NCBI GenBank assembly: GCA_026874595.1
Contig: CM049312.1
Span: 49,791,429-49,855,428 of the forward strand
Source: Sipunculus nudus
Lineage: Eukaryota > Annelida > Sipuncula > Golfingiida > Sipunculidae
Direction of reading: 5' to 3'
DNA: 64,000 nt
The translations under genes and the position numbers were made by a program. Shown here piece by piece: positions 48,618 to 60,332 of the stretch. Each line of letters starts with the position of its first letter. The stretch's first letter is position 1. Under the pieces are notes generated by a model. It did no database searches and was not told the DNA's origin. It worked only from the letters and a program-made list of their open reading frames with translations.

Positions 48618-48981
48618 TTAGACGCTATGTTATATTGACGTGATCATACAATTTAGTAGCCCGGGATATGACGCTTTATGAACAAGCAAAAAAATCATAA
48701 AACTGGATATCTGCTGACCTAAAACGGTAAAAGTATGAAATCTAACGCAATCTACCCGTGCGCATGAATTAATATTTAAAACGCTTTCGATTTTTTTGTT
48801 ATCTTCTTTCTTCCCTGGGGTATTTTTCGTGAATCCCAAAAGAAATTCTCACCAATGTTATCCGTATCGTTAAAATCATCAGAGTGACAATAACGAATCA
48901 TTTAAATGTCAAATAAATAGCCTACGTCTTCTTCAATAACTGATGTGCGGTTGGTATGTTGGGTCCACTTATAGACATTTG

Positions 48982-48985
<4 letters not shown>
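48618..48985. other. Non-coding, nothing recognised
   Basis: Contains AGTAGCCCGGGATATGACGCT near 48655, faintly like the left terminus of the Helentron-like family, but no other part of such an element follows. Confidence 0.4.

Positions 48986-49054
<69 letters not shown>
48986..49054. repeat. (AT)n microsatellite
   Basis: Uninterrupted AT run of about 70 bases. Confidence 0.97.
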
Positions 49055-49056
<2 letters not shown>

Positions 49057-49507
49057 GGTAAGCTAGGTTCTGGATGAATTTGTATTTTTGATCCGATATA
49101 TCACATTAAACCATATACTGTCATATTGTCAGTTAAGATATATGCACATTTCCAAGAAAACAGAGTAGAAAGTCGGTTTGGAAACCCGTACCATAGCAGG
49201 GATATATGGTAGAAAAAGGAAGTGGTTAAACAGCCGGCAGGGTGCCGTCAGTTAAGTCTACAGGCTAAACGGCCGGCAGGAAAAATTGACCTTGCCGGCA
49301 GTCTAGCCCACAGGCTAAACTGCCGACAAATGAATGCTTGCTCTGAGTTTCAATGTACTCAATACTATCCATTATTATTTTGACACTGGGCTGAAAATAT
49401 AGTGCTGACTTACCAAATTAGATATTTTGCTAGTCTATATGTAAGAATTACCATTTGGTGTGGATATTTCTTGCATCATCTCACAACACAATAGCTTTAA
49501 TTTTAGT
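49055..49507. other. Left flank of satellite, repeated GCCGGCAG motifs
   Basis: Around 49230-49325 the phrase AGGCTAAACGGCCGGCAG occurs in three variants. Otherwise no feature. Confidence 0.5.
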
Positions 49508-51850
49508 TACCCATCAAGTTTGGTATCAACGGAAAGTACTTTTCACTGGTAGTTATATGGTATGAATTTTAGAGTGGCACAAGTGAGCATTTTAGAGCAG
49601 TCAAATACGACTATTATTCAATTTTATTTTAATTTAGCGTGAATTTTAAAGTGTTATATAACTTTAAATACGCTAAACAACCCATCAAGTTTGGTATCAA
49701 CGGAAAGTACTTTTTACTGGTATTCACATGGTATGAATTTTAAAGTGGCACAAGTGAGCCTTTTAGAGCAGTCAAATACGACTATTATTCATTTTTTTTA
49801 CTTTAGCGTGAATTTTAAAGTGTTATATAACTTTAAAAACGCTAAAGAACCCATCAAGTTTGGTATCAGCGGAAAGTCCTTTTCACTGGTAGTTATAAGG
49901 TATGAATTTCAGCGTGGCATAAGTGAGCGGTTTAGAGCAATCAAATACGACTATTATTCAATTTTTTTTAATTTAACGTGAATTTTAAAGTATTATACAT
50001 CTTTAAATATGCTAAAGAACCCATCAAGTTTGGTATCAACGGAAAGTACTTTTCACTGGTAGTTATATGGTATAAATTTTAGAGTGGCACAAGTGAGCGT
50101 TTTAGAGCAGTCAAATACGACTATTATTCAATTTTATTTTAATTAAGCGTGAATTTTAAAGTGTTATATAACTTTAATTACGCTAAAGTACCCATCAAGT
50201 TTGGTATCAACGGAAAGTACTTTTCACTGGTAGTTATATGGTATGAATTTTAGAGTGGCACAAGTGAGCGGTTTAGAGCAGTCAAATACGACTATTATTC
50301 AATTTTTTTTTTATTTAGCGTGAATTTTAAAGTGTTATATAACTTTAAATACGCTATAGAATCTATCACGTTTGGTATCAACGGAAAGTACTTTTCATTG
50401 GTAGTTATATGGTATGAATTTTAGAGTGGTACAAGTGAGCGTTTTAGAGCAGTCAAATACGACTATTATTCAATTTGTTTTAATTTAGCGTGAATTTTAA
50501 AGTGTTATATAACTTTAAATACGCTAAAGAACCCATCAAGTTTGGTATCAACGGAAAGTACTTTTCACTGGTAGTTATATGGTATGAATTTTAGAGTGGC
50601 ACAAGTGAGCATTTTAGAGCAGTCAAATACGACTATTATTCAATTTTATTTTAATTTAGCGTGAATTTTAAAGTGTTATATAACTTTAAATACGCTAAAC
50701 AACCCATCAAGTTTGGTATCAACGGAAAGTACTTTTTACTGGTATTCACATGGTATGAATTTTAGAGTGGCACAAGTGAGCCTTTTAGAGCAGTCAAATA
50801 CGACTATTATTCATTTTTTTTACTTTAGCGTGAATTTTAAAGTGTTATATAACTTTAAAAACGCTAAAGAACCCATCAAGTTTGGTATCAGCGGAAAGTC
50901 CTTTTCACTGGTAGTTATAAGGTATGAATTTCAGCGTGGCATAAGTGAGCGGTTTAGAGCAATCAAATACGACTATTATTCAATTTTTTTTAATTTAACG
51001 TGAATTTTAAAGTATTATACATCTTTAAATATGCTAAAGAACCCATCAAGTTTGGTATCAACGGAAAGTACTTTTCACTGGTAGTTATATGGTATAAATT
51101 TTAGAGTGGCACAAGTGAGCGTTTTAGAGCAGTCAAATACGACTATTATTCAATTTTATTTTAATTAAGCGTGAATTTTAAAGTGTTATATAACTTTAAT
51201 TACGCTAAAGTACCCATCAAGTTTGGTATCAACGGAAAGTACTTTTCACTGGTAGTTATATGGTATGAATTTTAGAGTGGCACAAGTGAGCGGTTTAGAG
51301 CAGTCAAATACGACTATTATTCAATTTTTTTTTTATTTAGCGTGAATTTTAAAGTGTTATATAACTTTAAATACGCTATAGAATCTATCACGTTTGGTAT
51401 CAACGGAAAGTACTTTTCATTGGTAGTTATATGGTATGAATTTTAGAGTGGTACAAGTGAGCGTTTTAGAGCAGTCAAATACGACTATTATTCAATTTGT
51501 TTTAATTTAGCGTGAATTTTAAAGTGTTATATAACTTTAAATACGCTAAAGAACCCATCAAGTTTGGTATCAACGGAAAGTACTTTTCACTGGTAGTTAT
51601 ATGGTATGAATTTTAGAGTGGCACAAGTGAGCGGTTTAGAGCAGTCAAATACGACTATTATTCAATTTTATTTAAATTTTGCGTGAATTTTAAAGTGTTA
51701 TAAAATTTTAATTACGCTAAACAACCCATCACATTTGGTGTAATTGGAAAGAACTTTTTACTGGTAGTCACAAGGTATAAATTTTAAAGTGGCACAAGTG
51801 AACGTTTCAGAGCAGTCAGATACGACTATTATTCAATTAAGTTTAAAGTG
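49508..51850 (+). repeat. ~170-bp satellite array, left arm (~14 units)
   Basis: Units begin ACCCATCAAGTTTGGTATCA and include AGCAGTCAAATACGACTATT and TTAGCGTGAATTTTAAAGTG. Units 1-6 (49508-50529) recur almost exactly as 50530-51551, a 1022-bp higher-order repeat. Duplicate open frames at 49691-49981 and 50713-51003 are by-products. The last units (51600-51850) are more diverged. Confidence 0.95.
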
Positions 51851-52871
51851 TTGTAAACTTTTAAATCGGTAAACTAGCTGATTTCAAGTTAAGGTTTGGA
51901 TGAGAGCGGTTTATAACTAGAATACGGGTAGTCGGGAAGCGACTACGTGTATCCGCCGAAATCAGAGTGGGACAGGTGAAGTGAGGCATGGATTGAGAGG
52001 CAAGGGGAAATGCTGTGAGGTGTGTTGCATATGAGCATGGATGTCTGCAGCCGAAATGTGTTTGTAGGTTTCGCCGCCTACCGCAAAATCCAGAAAGCTG
52101 TCCAAGTTGTATACATATGCATAATTTTAGGCAGATAAGTCAAACCACTACTTGTATATGAGTGATTTTATCCCACAGCAGAGAAACAGAAGGACGCTGT
52201 GCAGAAATGGTGGCACCAATCTTGTGTATGATTAAGAGCTATACACATGCAAAATTTTGGCCCGAGCAGTCAAACGGTTGCCGAGACATGAGCTTGGATG
52301 TCTGTTGCGTTAACGTGAATGTAGGTGGCGCCACCTGTCATAAAATCAAGAAAGCTATTAAGGATGCATACACATGCAAAAGTTCAGGTTGATAAGTCCA
52401 ACCAGTGCAGAGATATGAGTGATTTTATCCAAAGGCAGATGAACAGATGAACGCTGCGCAAAAGTGGTTGCAGGTGGCGCCACCATTTTTAGTGTACGTC
52501 ATAAAGCTATCCAAGGGCTACATTTGTTTATAGCCTGATCGGTCAAACGGTTCCCGAGATATTTGGGTTTATGTGTGGAATGAGACGCACAAATGGACGC
52601 TGGGCAGAGAGAAAAGGTCAGAGGTCAACCAAAAATGAGGGCGCAGCACTTAACATGTGACCCGATAATAATCCCGAATTTCAAAAGATTCCGCCTAGTG
52701 GTTACGGGGGAGTTCTCCGGAAACCTATGCAGCGGCGGCGGCCGACTGTAAACATAGTATCCGCAAAACTCTGTTTTAGTGGATACAATTATGAGACAGG
52801 CAGAAAATGTTAATTAGCATAAAAAAGGAAGGGTGACAGAAATTTAAAAGCAGACATAAAGGAGAGGGATA

Positions 52872-52914
<43 letters not shown>

Positions 52915-53129
52915 ACACATAGATTGACGGAGAGAGAGAGAGTGAGAAAGAAAATAAAGTAATGATTGAGAGAGAGAGATAGAGAGAGACATGGAAGAAG
53001 ATATATGTAAGCTTAATACCTCCTAATTCATCAATGGTAATCAGGTGTAAAATATTAAAATAGATAAACATTTGTTCTTGTCTTACAAAAGAATAAATCC
53101 ATACACACATGAACAATATTAAATCTTTA
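51851..53129. other. Core between satellite arms, with GGTGGCGCCACC-type repeats
   Basis: Starts with a hairpin GTAGTCG/CGACTAC (51927-51945) next to GTATCCGCCGAAATCAGAG, and a related GTATCCGC...ACTCTG lies near 52755. Between them about four ~140-bp units carry CACATGCAAAATTTTGG-type phrases and GGTGGCGCCACC (52325, 52475) or variants (52068, 52208). Non-coding. It resembles the short-unit half of element B and may be another member of that broad group. Confidence 0.5.
52879..52990. repeat. (GA)n microsatellite, interrupted
   Basis: GA repeats at 52879-52911 and again at 52930-52990 with interruptions. Confidence 0.95.
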
Positions 53130-55490
53130 TTTTAGATTGCTCTAAAACGCTCACTTGTGCCACTCTAAAATTCAAACCCTATATCTACCAGTGAAAAGTA
53201 CGTTCCGTTGATACCAAACTTGAAGGGTTGTTTAGCGAATTTAAAATTTGATGACACTTTAAAATTCACGCTAAATTTAAATAAAATTGAATAATAGTCG
53301 TATTTGGCTGCTCTAAAACGCTCACTTGAGCCACTCTAATATTTATACTATGTGACTACCTGTGAAATGTATTTTGCGTTAATACCAACTTTGATGGGTT
53401 GTTAAGCGTATTGAAAGTTGTATAATACTTTAAAATTCACGCTAAATTAAAAAAAAAATAGAAAAATAGTCATATTTGACTGCTCTAAAACGCTCACTTG
53501 TGCCACTCGAAAATTCATACCATGTAAATACCAGTAAAAAGTACAATCCGTTGATACCAAACTTGATGGGTTTTTTAGTTTAGCGTATTTAAAGATGTAT
53601 AATACTTAAAAATTCACGCTAAATTAAAAAAATTGAATAATAGTCGTATTTGACTGCTCTAAACCGCTCACTTGTGCCACTCTAAAATTTATACCATATA
53701 ACTACCAGTGAAAAGTATTTTCCGCTGATACCAAACTCGATGGGTTGTTTAGTATAATTAAAATTTAATAACACTTTAAAATTCACGCTAAATCAAAATA
53801 AAATTGAAAAATAGTCGTATTTGACTGCTCTAAAACATTCACTTGTACCACTTTAAAATTCATACCATATAACTACAAGTAAAAAGTACTTTCCGTTGAT
53901 ACCAAACTTGATGGGTTGTTTAGCGTAATTAAAATTTTATAACACTTGAAAATTCACGCTAAATCAAAATAAAATTGAATAATAGTCGTATTTGACTGCT
54001 CTAAAACGCTCACTTGTACCACTTTAAAATTCATACCATATAACTACCAGTAAAAAGTACTTTCCGTTGATACCAAACTTGATTGGTTGTTTAGCGTATC
54101 TAAAGATTAATAACACTTTAAAATTCACGCTAAATTAAAAAAAAAAAGAATAGTCGTATCTGACTGCTCTAAAACGCTCACTTGTGCCACTCTAAAAATT
54201 CATACCATATAACTACCAGTAAAAATTACTTTCCGTTGATATCAAACTTGATGGGTTGTTTAGCGTATTTAAAGATGTATAATACTTTAAAATTCACGCT
54301 AAATTAAAAAAATGAATAATAGTCGTATTTGACTGCTCTAAAACGCTCACTTGTGCCACTCTAAAATTCATACCATGTGACTACCTGTGAAAAGTACTTT
54401 CCGTTGATATCAAACTTGATAGGTTGTTTAGCGTATTCAAAATTTTATAACACTTTAAAATTCACGCTAAATTAAAAAAAAATTGAAAAATAGTCGTATT
54501 TGACTGCTCTAAAACGCTCACTCGTGCCACTCTAAAATTCATACCATGTGAATACCAGTAAAAAGTACTTTCCGTTGATACCAAACTTGATGGGTTGTTT
54601 AGCGTATTTAAAATTTTATGACACTCTAAAATTCACGCTAAATTTAAATAAAATTGAATAATAGTCGTATTTGACTGCTCTTAAACGCTCACTTGTGCCA
54701 CTCTAATATTTATACTATGTGACTACCTGTGAAATGTACTTTGCGTTAATAACAAAATTTGATGGGTTGTTAAGCGTATTAAAAGTTGTATAATACTTTA
54801 AAATTCACGCTAAATTAAAAAAAATTGAATAATAGTCGTATTTGACTGCTCTAAAATGCTCACTTGTGCCACTCTAAAATTCATACCATATAACTACCAG
54901 TAAAAAGTACTTTCCGTTGATACCAATTTTGATGGGTTGTTTAGCGTAATTAAAATTTTATAACACTTTAAAATTAACGCTAAATTAAAATAAAATTGAA
55001 AAATAGTCGTATTTAACTGCCCTAAACCGCTCACTTGTGCCACTCTAAAATTCATACCATATAACTACCAGTGAAAAGTACTTTCCGTTGATATCAAACT
55101 TGATGGGTTGTTTAGCGTATTTAAAGTTATATAACACTTTAAAATTAACGCTAAATTAAAAAAAAATTGAATAATAGTCGTATTTGACTGCTCTATAACG
55201 CTCACTTGTGCCACTCTAAAATTCATACCGTTTAACTACCAGTAAAAAGTACTTTCCGTTGATACCAAACTTGATGGGTTGTTTAGCGTAATTTAAATTT
55301 TATAACACTTTAAAATTCACGATAAATTAAAATAAAATTGAATAATAGTCGTATTTGACTGCTCTAAAACGCTCCATTGTCACGGTGCCACGCTAAAATT
55401 CATACCATGTGACTACCAGTGAAAAGTACTTTCCGTTGATACCAAACTTGATGGGTTGTTTAGCGTATTTAAAATTTTATAACATTTTTT
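53130..55490 (-). repeat. ~170-bp satellite array, right arm, inverted (~14 units)
   Basis: Reverse-complement units (GATACCAAACTTGATGGGTT, TTCACGCTAAATTAAAA, AATAGTCGTATTTGACTGCT). Units are more diverged from each other than in the left arm, and I saw no clear 1022-bp higher-order repeat. Confidence 0.95.
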
Positions 55491-55634
55491 ATATCAAGCA
55501 GGTTTCTAAAAAAGAATAGTCGCATTATTGTAATTATATATAGTGAAATTTGTCTATTAGAAAGCGTGTATTGGCACCGTTTGATATACATGATCTTGAC
55601 GAAGCCTTGAGGGCAGCGATGATCAGCGAAAGAC
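55491..55634. other. Host flank left of the C48-bearing element
   Basis: From about 55590 the sequence is more GC-rich. With the part at 57075-57203 it forms one pre-insertion sequence upstream of the SETD6-like exon. Open frames join across the site on both strands, but no protein is recognised. Confidence 0.5.
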
Positions 55635-55795
55635 ACTGCAAAGGGGTCTGTCTAAAACGCGGAGAATCCGCGGAGGGATGGAGAATTCGCGGAGAATTCG
55701 TGGAGAATTGGCGGAGAGTTTTTATATTCAATATGATACTTTTTAATCCACATTAAAATCACTTAAAACCCCCAACCATATTACTCTTAACATAT

Positions 55796-56612
55796 TTGCG
55801 CACTAATAAGTGAACGAAATAATTTTAAAAATCTGTATATAATTAAGCATTTTATGCTTAACAATGTAGACTCGCCGCCGAGTGAATGCGTTACACAAAA
55901 TCTAATTAACACCCGTCTGAGTCACCAGCAGACACTGACAGATCTTTAGACGAAAACGCAAAACACCTAATATTTGAACAGTTTATTTTGCAAACAATAA
56001 CAAAACCATGCACGTGTATCAAATTTACAGGTGTTAAACGATATATATATATATATTATTAATAAATCATAATTTTACCTACATTTATTGATAGATAAAA
56101 AAAACCACTATCACCATTTATAGTGTATGGACCCAATTTACATGCACAAAGGTGAAACACAAACATTCGACTTTACACACTCACACACAAAATAAAAGAT
56201 TGCCCCTTTAAGCTAATGAATCAACTTGGCAGTAGGATTAAATAAAATAAAAGAAAAAATAGTAAATATATATTGTAATCACAGTTAAAGAATTATATTT
56301 TTCTTATTCTGTACAAAATACACCACACTGCTTTCTGGCCATATCAATACAGAGTATAATAATAAAAAAAATTAAAACTATAGCACAATGTACACATACA
56401 TACAGCAATAGTACATGAACTTATTTGTACAATCTTCACAAAACCATTTCATTTTTTAATTGCTTTAGTTATTTTAAAGACATATACACATTTAAAATGA
56501 AACGATTTATTACATTTTTTCATTTTTTTTTACAACCAATCATGTCTTCGAATAAATCTCCTAATCATCATTCACATTCAATCCGAATGGTCACAGTTGC
56601 ATTATATTAAGG
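55796..56612. other. AT-rich interior of the C48-bearing element
   Basis: No coding feature is supported; short TATATA run near 56041. Confidence 0.55.
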
Positions 56613-56822
56613 TTAGTTAGGTTTTGGTATTCCAGGAGAACGTTTTGCTTGAGGAAATGGTGTAAAAATGCCTGAATCGTAACAAGAAACTAAGTGTTGT
56701 TGCATCAATCCATTGTTAAAATGTTCAATTTGTTCAATTTCTAAATTGAAACGAAAATCAGCTGCATTTGCAATCACAAATAGTCCACAATCTCCTGATG
56801 CTGTATTCGTTGTCTCTGGCAT
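56613..56822 (-). pseudogene. Ulp1/C48 (SUMO-protease-like) C-terminal fragment
   Basis: 69 codons. Residues 9-17 (SGDCGLFVI) hold the catalytic Cys12 in the DCGLFVIA context typical of C48 peptidases. The following HFNNGLMQQHLVSCYDSGIF and TPFP match the C-terminal end of these domains in transposons. The catalytic His and Asp, which lie upstream in the family, are absent. A possible splice acceptor (GCCATGCCAG, near 56815) suggests it was the last exon. Members of this family cleave ubiquitin-like modifiers and are carried by several DNA transposons; function here is unlikely because of truncation. Confidence 0.7.
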
Positions 56823-57074
56823 GGCACAAATAAAATCTTAAGAGAAGAACTGAGAGCTGAATTTTACATTAAAGTACAGATTTTTAACTATTTTGGTAAC
56901 TAAACAGATACGTTAATATATGAAGAGTAATATAGTTGCAGATTTTAAGTAATTTTAACGTGTATTTAAAAGTATTATTGCATATAAAAACTCTCCGCAA
57001 ATTCTCCACGAATTCTCCGCGAATTCTCCATCTCTCCGCGGATTCTCCGCGTTTTAGATAGACCCACTGCAAAG

Positions 57075-57203
57075 CGGTGAACAGAACGCTGGTCAGGGAA
57101 ATATGTTTCCGTCTAAAAGCGGAGGAAGAGCAGGCATTCACGGAGCATTTTCACGAAAAATGGACCTCGGACGTCCGTCGAACTTCACAGTCGTACGTGC
57201 AAC
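57075..57203 (+). promoter_or_regulatory. Probable promoter/5' UTR of the SETD6-like gene
   Basis: GC-richer than the surroundings, with CpG-containing motifs (ACGTCCGTCGAAC, GTCGTACGTGC) directly before the start codon. No TATA box. Its upstream part was separated by the 1.4-kb insertion ending at 57065. Inference from position and composition. Confidence 0.4.
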
Positions 57204-57374
57204 ATGGCCGCGCCCATGGAAGAGAACGTGAGCCAAAAAACAGATACGGCGGGATCTCATATATCAGATAATCCAGAGCCTCGTGCCAAGAAGCAACGAC
57301 TTTTTGGTGAAGATACTGACTTGCCTAAATTTCTGTCATGGTGCACTGACAACAAACTTGTGCTGTCCAACAAG
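57204..57374 (+). CDS. SETD6: SETD6-like N-lysine methyltransferase, probable first coding exon
   Basis: 57 codons from an ATG in the context CAACATGGCC to a splice donor AAG|GTTGTA at 57374/57375, phase 0. The N-terminus is disordered with a basic patch AKKQRL, followed by LPKFLSWCTDNKLVLSNK. Vertebrate SETD6 starts similarly: a basic N-terminus and then a FLSWC segment directly preceding the SET domain. SETD6 mono-methylates lysines of nuclear proteins such as RelA. No SET domain exon is seen in the remaining 6.6 kb, so the gene either has a very long intron (with the MULE inside it) or is a fragment. The symbol rests on one short motif. Confidence 0.55.
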
Positions 57375-58299
57375 GTTGTAATAATTTCACTTATTATCGA
57401 CAACATAACTCGTTAGTAATGATGGCTATAAGCCCCGGTCCCCAGAAACACCGGTGTTTCGGGTGCCTATGACGAACCACCCACTTAACTTCAAATCTGA
57501 AGCCAAAACGTAACACCAATCATCTGATGAATATATCTCTGCAATATTGTGTCATAAATTTATGACATAAAGATAAGGTAGTGTGTAAAACCCGGACCCC
57601 ACGGACCCAGATCCCAGACACCAAGAAAAATCTATAATTCTTAAAAATCTCATGGTAATTTGTTGAGACATTGGCAGAATTATAGAATCCTTCCTACACC
57701 AGTACCCCTATCTCAGGGCCCAACTGGACAATATCAAACCTCAATTGTGCCTTGACAAGCATGTTTCACTCATGTAAATGCTTAGTATCTCTTCTCTAGT
57801 CATATTTGTAAGAACTCAGTAAAACCCAGAAAATCCGCGGAATTTCCGAGGATATTCCAAGATTCCTTGGAATAAAAGTTGGAGCAATTTCCCATGGCAG
57901 AGGACCCATGACAGTAAGGAAAAAGTATCAAAACCTATAGATTGAATAATAATCTTCCTATTTATTCAGGGTTCAGTTCTAATCTTCTTATTATTAATGT
58001 GTATTCTATGTTATTCTGAGCCAGAGCTGACCAGCCCTGGATGAAGGCAATGTTTATGGTGGATTATACCTAAATCCGGCGGTTTTAGGACAATTCTGGG
58101 AGAGTATAAACAGCTGACAGGCCTGGATAAAAAGGAAATGGTTAAATAGCCAGTAAAGGGGGTGAGATTTATCAGATATACTCCTCTTACTGATAATAAG
58201 ATTATAGAATATTGTGATAGTCCACAACTAAAGAAATGAACAAAGAAGACAACTCCCTCAAAAAAATAATTTATTAGCAACTGAACCATAATAGTCAAA
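57375..58299. other. Putative intron sequence, palindrome-bearing repeat at its start
   Basis: At 57445-57460 lies the perfect palindrome GAAACACCGGTGTTTC, followed by GACGAACCACCCACTTAAC, related to 59326-59385. The rest shows no recognisable feature. Confidence 0.45.
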
Positions 58300-58870
58300 T
58301 GAAATATTGACAAATTAAAAGTAAATTCAGCCTGATGAAATACACCAGATACCAGTTATCAATGTATGAAATATATACAAATGACAAGTAATAAGATGAA
58401 ATACAAGTAGTACCAGGTATCAATTTATGCATTATGTTTAGAAGAAAAGTAAAATGATCATGTAATACAATCCCTATACCATGTATTATATTTACAAATG
58501 AAAAATGAAACCATCATCTTGAAATAAATTTAACATTACCAGGTGACGATGTATATGAAAGAGAGGAGAGGAATTAATATAGGGCTGTGCCCTGTTAGTG
58601 ATTAATGTAAGATTCAATAAACTATTGTTTACACAATGTATGAAATATTTACAAATGAAAAGTAAATTGCAAATGAAGTACATGTAACACCAGGTGTCAA
58701 AAAATGAAATATTTACATAACGAAAAGTGAAATGGTCACCATGTCAAATACATGTTATACCAATTAAGTGACAATTATTGAAATATTTACAAATGAAAAG
58801 TGAAATGATCATGAAATACACTTTATACCTGGTGTCTATGTATGAACAATTTACAAATGCAACATTCAGT
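58300..58870. repeat. Degenerate tandem repeats, ~65-110 bp
   Basis: Units built on TATGAAATATTTACAAATGA, AAAGTGAAATGATCATG and CATGTTATACCAGGTGTCA, at least six diverged copies. Confidence 0.75.
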
Positions 58871-59256
58871 AAAAATAAATGAATACTAGTACATTTGTGA
58901 TTTTTATTCTTACAGAGGATCAGTAAAAATAACACAAATACAGAAAATATGGATATAAATTAACACACACATACCCTGACATATATCAACATATGATTAC
59001 ATATGTAATCAATATATGTATATATATATATGTATGAACTTTTTACACGAATCTGAATATTAGTACATGATTTTAAATATTCATATATATATATTATTCG
59101 ATTATATATACTTGTACATTTTATCAAACCATTATACATAATAATCTATAGACCTTATATATTTAATAATAATGAAACTATTGCGCTGTAAAAGAATTGA
59201 ACAATGTTCTGCAACAGGTACAAATTAATTTGTCAACAGAAATGAAGAAACAGTTT

Positions 59257-59311
59257 TTAGCTCAGCTGACTATAAGTCATCTGAGCTATAGTCGTGGTCC
59301 ATTGTCCGTCG
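59257..59311 (-). mobile_element. Terminal fragment of a Helentron-like element (F)
   Basis: TTAGCTCAGCTGACTATAAG followed by TCATCTGAGCTATAG is the hairpin terminus of the A/B/E family. It is cut after 55 bp by the palindrome-bearing repeat that begins at about 59312. Confidence 0.7.
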
Positions 59312-59632
59312 GGGTCTCCCGAAACACCCAAAACACCGGTGTTTTGGGTAGTTTTTGACGAAACACCATGAAACACCTACTTAACCTCAACAGCGAAGCT
59401 GAATATTCATTCCATTAGATAAATAATCATTTGGGGAATCTTTTCATGAAATATGGATGCGTAATTATCTATTTTAAAGTCGTACGCGAGTGTTTCGTGT
59501 TGATGTCGGTTCAGACGGTGAAGGAGGTCGCCATTTTGATAGCGTGGTTGCTGCCACCTGGTGGCACTAAGGGGAATTATACTCAGCCAGGGTGTTTTGG
59601 GTGCAGTGGCGAAACACTGCGGTGTACATACG
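59312..59632. repeat. Inverted-repeat element with 24-bp perfect palindrome
   Basis: The half-site ACCCAAAACACC is followed at once by its complement (59326-59349). A further inverted copy of CACCCAAAACACC lies at about 59591-59603. Phrases CGAAACACC and CTACTTAAC are shared with 57445-57490. Probably a small TIR element with several copies in this genome; boundaries uncertain and non-coding. Confidence 0.5.
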
Positions 59633-60332
59633 TTTGAAGGAAAAATCAAACATTTGAAACAGAGAATATGAGAGCCAATAATAATAATTATATTCCCATG
59701 CAAATCATACTATCATGACTACTCTTCTAAATCATATTAATTATTTTATTATATTAGGCCTATTTAATAAAAACTTTTCATTTCAATTTTGTATCATAGA
59801 TTTTATTTCATAGACACAAGATAACATATATACATATAAACAATTAATCATCATTGATAATTAATGATAAACGGATACCAGCTACTAGACATGTAATACT
59901 GAAGAAGGGTTCTTGCAAGATACGGGTGATAGCTTCAAATATGTATGGTTCATTTCGGGTATATTTCATTATTTATGGAGTGACAGAGGACTTTTTTCAA
60001 TACTATTTGAACCACATCAGGCCCTACAATAAAATGTATACACCAGTTCCAAAGACCAGTATACTGATCAAAATGACAATATATACATAAAGAACCTATC
60101 ACCCGCTATAAGTCCACTACATGTTTTAAACACGCACTACTGGAAAACCAACTGGAACCGGTTGCTCTGTTTACCCAAATTGTTAAACCACCTTTATAAT
60201 AAATTATATACATTATCACTGATTTTATGTTTGCAAATTATTTTTCATACATTCTTAATGTAAAACCGATATGATACATAAACTGTCCATATATGCACAA
60301 TATCCATATCCGGCTAGAAGGATTAATGCACA
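59633..60332. other. Non-coding, downstream of the MULE gene
   Basis: AT-rich 3' flank of the minus-strand transposase gene. No inverted terminal repeat matching the other side of the gene was found. Confidence 0.45.

Larger units (their letters stand above)
49508..55490. mobile_element. Foldback-like structure of inverted satellite arms
   Basis: A ~2.34-kb array of a ~170-bp satellite (49508-51850) and a ~2.36-kb array of the same satellite in opposite orientation (53130-55490) flank a 1.3-kb unrelated core. Long inverted arms made of tandem repeats around a short core are the hallmark of foldback elements. No transposase is seen and no target duplication is clear at the outer edges, so an inversion within a satellite field remains possible. 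Confidence 0.5.
55635..57074. mobile_element. TIR element with 9-bp target duplication and C48 fragment (MULE-like)
   Basis: The element proper is 55644-57065. Duplication ACTGCAAAG at 55635-55643 and 57066-57074. TIRs of about 155 bp start GGGTCTRTCTAAAACGCGGA. Their outer ~70 bp form an 11-bp minisatellite of GCGGAGAATTC-type units, the rest is AT-rich. 9-bp duplications are typical of Mutator-like elements. No transposase is present; the only coding remnant is the Ulp1/C48 protease fragment at 56613-56822 (-). Inserted ~130 bp upstream of the SETD6-like start codon. Confidence 0.88.

Noticed and set aside
48655-48680. Possible left end of another Helentron-like element (AGTAGCCCGGGATATGACGCT).
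   Set aside because: Palindrome is imperfect and no repeat core or right-hand hairpin follows.
49691-51003. Two identical 96-codon open frames.
   Set aside because: Lie in satellite units and are copied by the 1022-bp repeat; no coding signal.
56425-56610. 61-codon plus-strand frame inside the C48-bearing element.
   Set aside because: Very Phe/Ile/Lys-rich translation of AT-rich DNA; no motif.
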